This document shows, in pieces, positions 25,395-32,539 of a DNA stretch of 36,679 bases (within the stretch, counting starts at the first letter, position 1; each line of letters opens with the position of its first letter). A model generated the notes under the pieces. It saw only the letters and a program-made list of their open reading frames with translations. It did not search any database and was not told the origin of the DNA. The position numbers and the translations under genes are program-made. The DNA lies in assembly GCA_000434395.1 (NCBI GenBank), contig FR878755.1, positions 1 to 36,679 on the forward strand. The letters are read 5' to 3'. Origin of the DNA: Clostridium sp. CAG:568 (GTDB lineage: Bacteria > Bacillota_I > Bacilli_A > RFN20 > CAG-288).

Positions 25395-26273
25395 ATGGAA
25401 AAATTATTCTTGGATGCATTTGATGGCGAGAAGATTCCAGTAACTTTCTTCCCTTGCGATAATCCTAAAGGATTATTTCAAATTATTCATGGGTCTTTGG
25501 AGCATAAGCAAAGATATTATGATTTCTGTGAATTCTTAAACAAAAATGGGTATGCGGTAATTATTTCTGATTTAAGAGGGCATGGTGAATATGTCAACGA
25601 GAAATATCCTCGTGGTCATTTCATCAATCTTGATGAATTGATCGATGATGCCGTAGTGGTGACCCATTTCATCAAGAGCAAATATCCAGGCAAGGATTTG
25701 ACTTTGTTTGGACATTCTTTAGGAAGCCAATTAGCTAGAGTATATCTAGAAAAGCATGATGATGAGATTAAGAATCTCATATTGACTGGGACTGTTGAAT
25801 ACGAGCATTTCGCTTGGCTCGGTGATTTTATGTGTGGTGTAGTAGCTTTCTTTAAAGGCGGATACACTAAAAAATCCAAACTATTAAAAAATGCTAGCGG
25901 TCTAGCAAAAGATGAGAAACTTTGGCTTTCTTATAGTCAAGAAAACATTAGAAAGAAGAATGCGGATGAGCTTTTTGCAGATGAGTTTACCATTGGTGGA
26001 TATAAAGTGCTAATCAAATCTAATAATGAAATTAGAAAGATCAAACATTATCAATGCAAGAATCCTGAATTAAGAATCAGATCTTTAAATGGAGATGGCG
26101 ATTTCTTGACTGGATATGATAAGGGTTTAACTAAATCGATGAATTACCTCAAAAAGATAGGATATAAAGACGTCGAATATAAGAGATATGATCATATGCT
26201 TCATGAGATATTAAATGAAGACAATCATCAAATTGTATATGATGATATCCTTAAATTCATCGAAAGCAAATAA
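25395..26273 (+). CDS. Alpha/beta hydrolase, monoacylglycerol lipase/lysophospholipase type
   Basis: 292 residues, cytoplasmic. The oxyanion strand is 'IIHGSLEHKQRYYDF' (about 30). The nucleophile elbow is 'LFGHSLGSQLARVY', with Ser at about 111. The acid is probably in 'NGDGDFLTGYDKG' (about 235), and the His lies in 'KRYDHMLHEILNE' (about 267). The order and spacing match the serine aminopeptidase S33/monoglyceride lipase group. The catalytic triad looks complete. It is likely cotranscribed with the YitT gene upstream; the terminator is at 26291. Confidence 0.88.
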   Translation: MEKLFLDAFDGEKIPVTFFPCDNPKGLFQIIHGSLEHKQRYYDFCEFLNKNGYAVIISDLRGHGEYVNEKYPRGHFINLDELIDDAVVVTHFIKSKYPGKDLTLFGHSLGSQLARVYLEKHDDEIKNLILTGTVEYEHFAWLGDFMCGVVAFFKGGYTKKSKLLKNASGLAKDEKLWLSYSQENIRKKNADELFADEFTIGGYKVLIKSNNEIRKIKHYQCKNPELRIRSLNGDGDFLTGYDKGLTKSMNYLKKIGYKDVEYKRYDHMLHEILNEDNHQIVYDDILKFIESK

Positions 26274-26290
26274 AAATTCAAATACTAAAT

Positions 26291-26338
26291 AACTGCTGAG
26301 AAACTCCAATTCTTGGAGTTATCGGCAGTTTTCTTTTT
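26291..26338 (+). terminator. Intrinsic terminator with extended stem
   Basis: The central stem AACTCCAA/TTGGAGTT (26302-26319) is extended by AACTGC/GGCAGTT, and a long T-rich tail follows (TTTTCTTTTT). Confidence 0.9.
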
Positions 26339-26344
26339 GATGTA

Positions 26345-26400
26345 TTGACAAATATAATAGCTAGTTTTAGTCTATAAATAGTTGATTAATCAACTATTTA
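26345..26400 (+). promoter_or_regulatory. MarR promoter region with a 26-bp perfect palindromic operator
   Basis: TTGACA (26345-26350) is a consensus -35 box; the -10 is not certain. A perfect 26-bp palindrome spans 26375-26400 (core AGTTGATT/AATCAACT). It sits between promoter and ribosome binding site (AAGGA, 26400-26404), the usual place for a MarR-family operator, and its TTGAT/ATCAA halves fit this class. The regulator downstream probably represses its own operon and the exporter genes. Confidence 0.8.
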
Positions 26401-26411
26401 AGGAACAGTCT

Positions 26412-26843
26412 ATGGATGAAAGATATCGTTATATAACTAAGATTAGTAGAAATCTGGATTTGTATAAGAGAAAGAACAAAGAAATGGATGACTTTTCATC
26501 TTCTGAAGAAATGTCTTTGCATTTGATAAGACATAACAAAGGCATATCTCAGGAAAGACTATCAAAGTTGTTAGGATTAGATAAAGCATTGATAACTAGA
26601 ATAGTAAAGAAATTGATAGATCAGGGCTTGGTCGATAGAAAGAGAAGCCAAAAAGACAAAAGGGCATATGAACTTTATCCAACTGATAAAGCTGAGTCGT
26701 TTAAAAAGGATATCGTCGATTTAGAAGACAATTATTATCGATCAGTTTTCTCTGTTTTTAGCGATGAAGAAAAAGAACAATTTTTATCTTTATTGACAAA
26801 AGTATATACAAAATCAAAACAGATTAGAAAGCAAGGAAAATGA
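26412..26843 (+). CDS. MarR-family transcriptional regulator
   Basis: About 143 residues from ATG 26412, which has AAGGA 7 nt upstream. A TTG start at 26382 would lie inside the palindrome. It has a winged helix-turn-helix: recognition region 'LSKLLGLDKALITRIVKKLIDQGLVDRKRSQKDKRAYEL', then a C-terminal dimerisation helix. The order helix, turn, wing with 'DKRAYELYPTDK' is typical for MarR. It overlaps the first exporter gene by 4 nt (ATGA), so the three genes form one unit, in which a ligand (perhaps the exported compound) would relieve repression. Confidence 0.92.
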   Translation: MDERYRYITKISRNLDLYKRKNKEMDDFSSSEEMSLHLIRHNKGISQERLSKLLGLDKALITRIVKKLIDQGLVDRKRSQKDKRAYELYPTDKAESFKKDIVDLEDNYYRSVFSVFSDEEKEQFLSLLTKVYTKSKQIRKQGK

Positions 26844-28483
26844 AACACTATAATAAAATTAGATATTATTTCTATTATCTTTGGGGGATACTAGTTCCTT
26901 TAACCATCACTGGAATTCTTTATGATTCGTTGATGAGTTTTATCCCTAGGATAGAAGGAGATGCTATCAATAGCATCAAACAACAAAATACTGATTTGAT
27001 TATCAAATCAGCATTGATATTTTTAGGCTTGACAATTTTTGTTCAAATAAACAGATTTTTGAAAAGATATCTAGTTAGAGTATTTTCAAATAAGATGAAT
27101 TATTTGATGAGAAATAAATGCTTCAATCATATGTTGAGTTTGGATATGGTCTTTTATGAGCAAAATAAAGTTGGAGATATCCTGAATAAGAATACGACTG
27201 ATATTTCTGATACTTGTGAAAGTATCAGGAAATTGACTACAGAGATATTTGATACAGTGATATTGATGATCGGATATATAGTTTCTTATTTTTTATTAGA
27301 TTATAAAATTGCCCTTATGAGTCTTCCTTTTGTTCTCATATCTATAATTATTTCTTTGCTTCTAAAGAAGAAAGTATATATGACTACAAAAGATTACAAA
27401 GAGTATTCATCTAAGTTTAAAGATAGTACTTTGAATATGTTGAAGAATGAGATTTATTTTAGAGGAATGGGAGTAAATGAGAAATATATAGATCAATATT
27501 CTAAAGAAGTCGACATATTAGCTAAAAAGAATGTGAAGAACTTAGTTTATAAAGCTAGTATGGAATCTATATATTCATCAATTGGATTTATAGGATTGTT
27601 CTTTGTCTTATACTTTGGCTTAAATAATGTTATCGATGGAACTTATGATATAGGAAAATTCACAACTATTCTTACAACTTTTGTTTTGATAGCCAATAAA
27701 GGATCAAAGGTTGGAAAATCTTTCAATGCATATCAAGGGCTTAAAGTTACCTGGAAACGTATTAAGCCTTTCTTAGAAGATGATATAGAAAAAGAAGAAG
27801 AATATCAGTTTAATTCTGATGGATTATCTTTAAACGATTTCTCATATTCTTATGATGATTTTAAAACTCCAACTATAACTTATAGTTTTAATAAAGATGA
27901 AAAGATTGGAATTGTAGGTAGAGTGCATACAGGAAAATCAACTCTCTTAAAGTCTTTAACTGGTCTATATGAATATGATGGGGAAGCAAAACTAAATGGA
28001 ATAGATTTAAAAGATTTATTTAAATCTAAAAATCAAGTTATTTCTTATTGCCCTTCTAAAGAATCTTTATTCAAAGATTCTATTGCTAATAACATTGAAT
28101 TAGGTAGAGATGGGAATATAAAAGAAGCCTTGAATTCAGCTTGTCTTACAGATTCTCAATTAGATATCAATACTGAGATCAATCCGACAATGGTGAATAT
28201 CAGTGGTGGTCAAAAGCAAAGATTGATGTTAGCTAGAAGCTTGTATCATCAATCTAATATGTATTTACTCGATAATCCATTTTCTTCTTTGGAAAGATCG
28301 ATGTCTGAATCTATTTCAAATCAAGTATTAGATATGAACGGATTGTTTTTCATCGTTACCAATGATGAAAATATTTTGAAGAAACTGGATAGAATCATTT
28401 ATTTGAATGATGGAATAGCAAAGATAGATACATACTTTAATCTATTGAAAGATGATTCGTTTAAATCTTTGGTGGAAGGGTGA
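26840..28483 (+). CDS. ABC exporter half-transporter with degenerate ATPase site
   Basis: 547 residues: six membrane helices (about 15-300) and one nucleotide-binding domain. Walker A is 'GRVHTGKST' (about 359) and the signature 'NISGGQKQRLMLARSL' (about 453) is canonical. Walker B ends in 'YLLDNPFSS' (about 477), so the catalytic Glu is replaced by Asn, and the H-loop His is replaced in 'FIVTNDEN' (about 506). This NBD thus supplies a good signature but a poor catalytic site, as in heterodimeric exporters such as LmrCD or TM287/288. It overlaps MarR by 4 nt, and its stop lies 3 nt before the second half. The exported substrate is unknown; drug or peptide export is usual. Confidence 0.9.
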   Translation: MKHYNKIRYYFYYLWGILVPLTITGILYDSLMSFIPRIEGDAINSIKQQNTDLIIKSALIFLGLTIFVQINRFLKRYLVRVFSNKMNYLMRNKCFNHMLSLDMVFYEQNKVGDILNKNTTDISDTCESIRKLTTEIFDTVILMIGYIVSYFLLDYKIALMSLPFVLISIIISLLLKKKVYMTTKDYKEYSSKFKDSTLNMLKNEIYFRGMGVNEKYIDQYSKEVDILAKKNVKNLVYKASMESIYSSIGFIGLFFVLYFGLNNVIDGTYDIGKFTTILTTFVLIANKGSKVGKSFNAYQGLKVTWKRIKPFLEDDIEKEEEYQFNSDGLSLNDFSYSYDDFKTPTITYSFNKDEKIGIVGRVHTGKSTLLKSLTGLYEYDGEAKLNGIDLKDLFKSKNQVISYCPSKESLFKDSIANNIELGRDGNIKEALNSACLTDSQLDINTEINPTMVNISGGQKQRLMLARSLYHQSNMYLLDNPFSSLERSMSESISNQVLDMNGLFFIVTNDENILKKLDRIIYLNDGIAKIDTYFNLLKDDSFKSLVEG

Positions 28484-28485
28484 TT

Positions 28486-30069
28486 ATGATAAAGAAATTA
28501 CTTTGGGAATATATTAAGCAAAATAAAATAAAATCAATTTTATGTATTCTTGCTTTAGTTGTTTCTATTCTTCTGTCTTTGACTCCAGCTCAGTTAATTA
28601 GAATAATAACTGATGATTATTTAGATAGGAATAACATGGCTGTCTTAGTTATTCTTATTTGTGCTTATGTCTTATTTTATGTCTTATATGGATTATCTAA
28701 TTTCTTAAAGAATTATTTGCTTCTTTCTTTTTCACAATATTATTTTGCATATGTTAGAAAGGCTATGATAAATCATTATTCCAAGATTGATTACAGGCTT
28801 TTAACTGATGTAGATATAGGAACATATGAAGGATATTTTGGAAATGATTTGAATTCGTTAAATAGTCTTTTTGAAGATGGAATAATAGATATGATCAGCG
28901 ATTTGTTTAAGATGGTTGGAATATTAATATCGCTTTATATGTATAGCTATATATTTGGTCTGATAGTCACTGCCATTTTACCTTTGATAATATTTATGAC
29001 TTTATTCTTTCAAAGAAGGATGTTAAAAGCACAAAAGAAAGTTAAATCTTGTGATGGAAATGCTAATGAAATTCTATTTGAATCTATAGAGAATATAGAA
29101 CAAATAAAAATAAATAAAGCATATAAATATTCTAAAAATAGATATGAGACTATTTTAAATACTAATTATAAGGAAAGCCAAAAATCTTATTTCTATGATG
29201 CAATATTTTCACCGATAATGCAGATGATTAGATGTATTTTGATTGCAACTATAATCTTAGTTTCAGGTTTAAAACCCGACATATTTAATATGACTGTTGG
29301 AATGATCATCTCATCGTTGAGTTTGATAAGTGATTTGTTTTCTCCAATTGAAAATATAGGAATGGAAATACAAACTATTCAACAATCCATCGCTTCATAT
29401 CAAAGATTAAATAAGTTCTTTGAATATTCTGAAGTCTTGAATAATAGCGATGAAATAAAAGGATATAGTATTGAAATTAAATCATGCAGTTTCAAATATG
29501 AAGATAAAGATGTTTTATCTAATTTTAATCTTGATATAAAAGAAAAAGATAAGATTTTATTAAAAGGTGAAAGTGGAAAAGGGAAATCGACTTTAATGAA
29601 ACTTATTCTTGGCTTGTTAAAGCCGAATGAAGGTGATGTATCAATAGGAGGGAAACCATCATTCTTATTGAATGAAGAAGAAAGAAATAGATTGTTTTCT
29701 ATCGTTTATCAGGATCCATTCTTCAATGGTGGAACCATTTATGAAGAAATGACTTTATTAAATGATTCGATTTCAAAAGAATCAGTATTCGACGCTTTAA
29801 ATAAAGTGGGATTATCGAAGATAAAAGACATAGATATAAAATTAAATCCTAATGAATATTCTTCTGGAGAACTTCAATTATTTAATATAGCAAGGATATT
29901 ATTGAAAGATTCATCAATCATCTGTTTGGACGAAATGAATTCTAAAATAGATTCAATTACAAATAAACAAATTATTAGCTTGATTAATAATTTGTTTAAA
30001 GATAAGACTATTATTTCTATAAATCATTTTGGAGAGAGCATAAACAATGTTAAGATTGTTGAATTATAA
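28486..30069 (+). CDS. ABC exporter half-transporter with catalytic ATPase site
   Basis: 527 residues from ATG 28486 (GGAAGGG 5 nt upstream; the in-frame GTG at 28480 is the less likely start). Six membrane helices and one NBD. The catalytic Walker A is 'LKGESGKGKSTL' (about 360), Walker B 'IICLDEMNSK' keeps the Glu (about 481), and 'SINHFGES' keeps the H-loop His (about 511). The signature is altered to 'YSSGELQLFNIAR' (about 458) instead of LSGGQ. The defects are therefore complementary to those of the first half: one working ATP site and one degenerate. Partner of the preceding gene in a heterodimer. Confidence 0.9.
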   Translation: MIKKLLWEYIKQNKIKSILCILALVVSILLSLTPAQLIRIITDDYLDRNNMAVLVILICAYVLFYVLYGLSNFLKNYLLLSFSQYYFAYVRKAMINHYSKIDYRLLTDVDIGTYEGYFGNDLNSLNSLFEDGIIDMISDLFKMVGILISLYMYSYIFGLIVTAILPLIIFMTLFFQRRMLKAQKKVKSCDGNANEILFESIENIEQIKINKAYKYSKNRYETILNTNYKESQKSYFYDAIFSPIMQMIRCILIATIILVSGLKPDIFNMTVGMIISSLSLISDLFSPIENIGMEIQTIQQSIASYQRLNKFFEYSEVLNNSDEIKGYSIEIKSCSFKYEDKDVLSNFNLDIKEKDKILLKGESGKGKSTLMKLILGLLKPNEGDVSIGGKPSFLLNEEERNRLFSIVYQDPFFNGGTIYEEMTLLNDSISKESVFDALNKVGLSKIKDIDIKLNPNEYSSGELQLFNIARILLKDSSIICLDEMNSKIDSITNKQIISLINNLFKDKTIISINHFGESINNVKIVEL

Positions 30070-30416
30070 GCAATAATCCTTCTTTAATTATGTAATCGGC
30101 TATATTACAATCCTACGAAAGATGGCATTAATTTATGAATAACTCAATACAAGAATTTAAAAAATAAAATTTGATTATAAAGAATCAATTAGCCTTTTTT
30201 GTCTTTGGATGTTAAGTGAATAAATGAATTAGTTCATTGACCCCTGAGCAGATATCATTCATCAACAAATACAACAATGAAGAATTATTTAGGAATCTAG
30301 TTAATTCATATAGAGATAACAATGAGAAAAGATTGTCCTTGGACTACATAATCAAGCTCAAGAACAAATCAAAATAATCTTTCATACCACTAGTATTAAC
30401 TATAATATTTGGACTT
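30070..30416 (+). other. Intergenic region with a small leftover reading frame
   Basis: Little is visible except 30237-30377, an open frame of 46 codons ending in TAA: 'LTPEQISFINKYNNEELFRN...'. It looks like the hydrophilic C-terminal end of a real protein, has no ribosome binding site at its TTG, and is followed by a strong plus-strand terminator at 30417. It is therefore probably a gene remnant. Confidence 0.4.
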
Positions 30417-30447
30417 AAATAGCGGCCAAAAAGGCCGCTATTTTTCT
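30417..30447 (+). terminator. Strong intrinsic terminator
   Basis: AAATAGCGGCC (30417-30427) pairs with GGCCGCTATTT (30433-30443), an 11-bp perfect stem with loop AAAAA and a T run after it on the plus strand. It also serves the convergent minus-strand gene, whose stop codon is at 30448. Confidence 0.9.
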
Positions 30448-30834
30448 TCATTTCATCGGTTCTATATACATATAGGTGGCTACCTGATTTACAAATGTCT
30501 TCGTCTCAGGACCAATGTATTTTTGGGCAGCTTTGTATATTTCTTCGCTTTCGGTTGTAAGATTTTCCAATATAGTGACTTGAAGCAAGTTTTGCACCCT
30601 ATAATCTTCGTTTTTAGCCATATCTTCAAAGAAAGAGAACGCTTTTCTCAACCTTGCATCATCTTCGTTTTCCAAAAGCCTGTAGATGAAAGGCATGACA
30701 AATATTCCGAATGACATATGCGATAACTCGTCGCCCTCATCTCCGATAACGGAATTCTTTTCACACGTAGAAAAATATTCTTTTTCTTCCGGAAATAAAT
30801 TTTTAAAATCAGTATATATAGTTTCATATTTCAT
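30448..30834 (-). CDS. DUF7674-like protein, possible immunity-type protein
   Basis: 128 residues, cytoplasmic, acidic, with a very strong ribosome binding site (AGGAGG, 8 nt before ATG). Helical content is high, with 'ARLRKAFSFFEDMAKNEDYRVQNLLQVTILENL' followed by 'YIGPETKTF'. From memory this pattern (a ...FLEDM...D..V.N...V..LE.L... helix pair and ..LGPET..) is that of the DUF7674 family, whose members are often seen in toxin/immunity neighbourhoods; I am not certain. It is divergent from the fragment at 30852. Confidence 0.65.
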   Translation of the reverse strand: MKYETIYTDFKNLFPEEKEYFSTCEKNSVIGDEGDELSHMSFGIFVMPFIYRLLENEDDARLRKAFSFFEDMAKNEDYRVQNLLQVTILENLTTESEEIYKAAQKYIGPETKTFVNQVATYMYIEPMK

Positions 30835-30851
30835 TTTTTAGTTCCTCCTAA

Positions 30852-31088
30852 TGCCTTTATGCGGTTACAATTTCTTTATTTGCTAGTCTAACTGGAAATG
30901 TTATTATTGCAGCAGCAGCCGGCATCTTGGTTACTCTTGCAACTAATGCAATCGTATATTTCATAGTAAAGAACCTTTTATCTATCGCTTTCAGTTATAT
31001 TGTTGATAAGATTCTTGGTTACACTATTACTAGAGGAATTATAATATATACCTATGGAACAACACCAATCAGATTTAGCTATCAATAA
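30852..31088 (+). pseudogene. Fragment coding for a very hydrophobic segment
   Basis: A 78-codon frame without any start codon or ribosome binding site codes for a continuous hydrophobic and glycine/alanine-rich stretch: 'AVTISLFASLTGNVIIAAAAGILV' then 'IVYFIVKNLLSIAFSYIVDKILGY'. It begins directly at the promoter of the divergent gene and runs 35 nt into the next gene in another frame. This suggests the 3' end of a gene for a membrane-active or secreted hydrophobic peptide or toxin left by a rearrangement. No family recognised. Confidence 0.4.
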
Positions 31089-31503
31089 AGTTAGATATAT
31101 CATTAGTTTGGTATTAGCTGAAATTGTCATTTTTTCTCTTGAATATCTCTTTGAGTTTTTAACAAGAGAGAATTTAAATGCATTTCAAACATTTACATTA
31201 ACATGCTATTTCGAGATTCCTAATTTTTGTATATTTGTTATTGCAATTTTGACAGGGCTGTTAATGAATGAAAAGAACATCAATTTCTTAAAAAAGCAAA
31301 GAAAATTTTTAATAGTTATCGTTTCTATAATTGCTATTGCTCTATTTATTACTTTAACTATCAATTATGAATCAAATTTAAAGAATGATGAATACTTTTG
31401 TTGGCCGATATCAGCAGAGTGTCTCTTCTTAACCATAGTTGATTATCCATGGGTAACTAAAAAAGTATGGAAAAACAAAGAAGAGGTGAAGAAGATAAGA
31501 TAA
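31054..31503 (+). CDS. Small membrane protein, function unknown
   Basis: 149 residues with about four hydrophobic segments (near 14-36, 44-68, 82-103 and 118-130), with basic loops and a Lys-rich C-terminus. The ribosome binding site is weak (AGGAATT about 15 nt upstream). Together with the hydrophobic fragment before it and the DUF7674-like gene, it may belong to a small toxin/immunity or bacteriocin-like group. Not recognised. Confidence 0.5.
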   Translation: MEQHQSDLAINKVRYIISLVLAEIVIFSLEYLFEFLTRENLNAFQTFTLTCYFEIPNFCIFVIAILTGLLMNEKNINFLKKQRKFLIVIVSIIAIALFITLTINYESNLKNDEYFCWPISAECLFLTIVDYPWVTKKVWKNKEEVKKIR

Positions 31504-32049
31504 AGTAAGAGTAAAGTCAGCCAAATATGATTAACTAAAACTCTTCTCATTGTTCAAACTCACTTGCACCGCCTTACAAGACAGTTTTTTCTTTATAGAT
31601 GATATTTTGTCCATAATTTTTTATAATTGATAGTTGAAAAGGTTAATTTCGTTTATGCAATAGAAAATTCAATTTAGTCTTTCGCTAATTTCCTGATAAC
31701 ATAATCCAGTCTGTTTCTGAGATACATAAATTTACTTCTTGATGAAGAAGAGATCCACTTTTTTCTCGGATGCAAAAAAACTATGAGATGGTCTTCCACA
31801 CGTTGGGATCTTATAGGCCACGGGTGTGAAAGTATCGCTAAATATCTTTCCTTGGCCCGTAACATCCCCTACTTAGCTTGCATATTATCCCCTGAAAATG
31901 GGAGCAACACTTAATTCCTACTTCGATCAAGCAATGAAAATTTGAATGGCTTTTCTTTACTAATTTGTGAATATCGAAAGATTATATATATTTAATATCA
32001 AAAACTCTTTTTTATTATTTTTTTAAGCTTGAATAATGATACACTATTA
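31504..32049. other. Long non-coding region with a GC-rich folded block
   Basis: No gene is supported. The block 31790-31880 is clearly richer in G and C than its surroundings (29 of 60 bases by hand count in 31801-31860, against 7 of 60 in 31981-32040) and folds on either strand: GGGAT (31805-31809) with ATCCC (31864-31868), GGCC (31816-31819) with GGCC (31854-31857), GAAAG (31828-31832) with CTTTC (31846-31850). On the minus strand TAGCGA-N5-TCACACCCGT (31820-31840) matches a stretch of 5S rRNA, but the remainder does not. A structured RNA, its strand unknown, is the best reading. Confidence 0.4.
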
Positions 32050-32302
32050 ATGCAAGTTATACCGATAAGGCGGACATGTCAATTTGTCGCAGTACACGAG
32101 ATATTTCAAAGTGTATACTGGATCTCTTGTGGGAAATGGCAAATCCCTCTTTGAAAAATAATGCCTCTAGCACCTTTGAGGTGTAAATGACGTGGGTTCG
32201 AATCCCACTTGATTGTCTTTTTGACAGTCAATAAGCTTAGTGGTAAAAGCTCCTGTTTAAAAAACAGAAAAATCTATTAAACTATTGGACTTTATGTCCA
32301 AT
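32050..32302 (+). ncRNA. Structured RNA with a circularly permuted tRNA-like (Y RNA/YrlA-like) domain
   Basis: Non-coding, GC-raised (27 of 60 in 32161-32220). The 5' part has hairpins GCG(G)ACA/TTGTCGC (32070-32090) and TTTCAAAG/CTTTGAAA (32104-32111 with 32149-32156). The 3' part is a permuted tRNA: T-arm GTGGG-TTCGAAT-CCCAC (32192-32208), directly joined to a 9-bp acceptor-like helix TTGATTGTC/GACAGTCAA (one wobble) capped by TTTTT (32209-32231). Then come T8-A9 and D-arm AGCT-TAGTGGTAAA-AGCT (32234-32251) with the GG pair, and anticodon-like hairpin CTGT-TTAAAAA-ACAG (32253-32267). A final hairpin ATTGGAC/GTCCAAT lies at 32284-32302. The elbow bases needed for a tRNA L-shape are present but there is no CCA. 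Bacterial Y RNAs carry such a capped, permuted tRNA mimic (known from memory). Ends and promoter are not determined. Slipin follows on the same strand. Confidence 0.6.
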
Positions 32303-32539
32303 CAAAAAAAGAAACACCCGCATCAAAGAAAAATTAGGCTCGTTTTGCTAATAGAGTAAGTGATAATAAGCATTTTGCTTTGTTCAATGAGGATACCGTA
32401 AATATGGAATTTAGTCCAAATGATTTCATTCCGACTAAAAGAGTACTTACTTAATCAAAGACCGCTTTATGTTTATAGGGTGTTTATCGCTAATAATCCC
32501 TTTTATTTATTAGGGTTATTAATATAGGAGGATGAAAAT
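32303..32539 (+). other. Leader region between the tRNA-like RNA and the slipin gene
   Basis: No open frame with a good start. It contains TTTAGTC (32410-32416) paired with GACTAAA (32433-32439), a small AAGCA/TGCTT hairpin (32368-32380), and a bulged stem (AATAATCCC with GGGTTATT, about 32492-32522) just before the ribosome binding site AGGAGG of the slipin gene. It could be the rest of the RNA or a regulated 5' leader. Confidence 0.35.

Noticed and set aside
31561..31572. 12-nt string CACTTGCACCGC shared with 4477-4488
   Set aside because: Several 12-mers are expected to recur by chance in a 36-kb window and no longer similarity surrounds these two.
31674..31865. Minus-strand 63-codon frame
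   Set aside because: It has no ribosome binding site and overlaps the GC-raised folded block, so it is more likely non-coding.
31858..31870. Minus-strand GGGGATGTTACGG, like the 5' end of a Bacilli tmRNA
   Set aside because: The following tmRNA consensus (GATTCGAC) is absent and no matching 3' end with CCA occurs downstream on the minus strand.
32192..32267. A two-piece (permuted) tmRNA gene
   Set aside because: Permuted tmRNA also has T-arm, acceptor, spacer, acceptor, D-arm order, but the acceptor lacks the GGGG start and the G3-U70 pair, no CCA is encoded, the D-arm is of full tRNA type, and no tag frame ending in Ala-Ala is seen after it.
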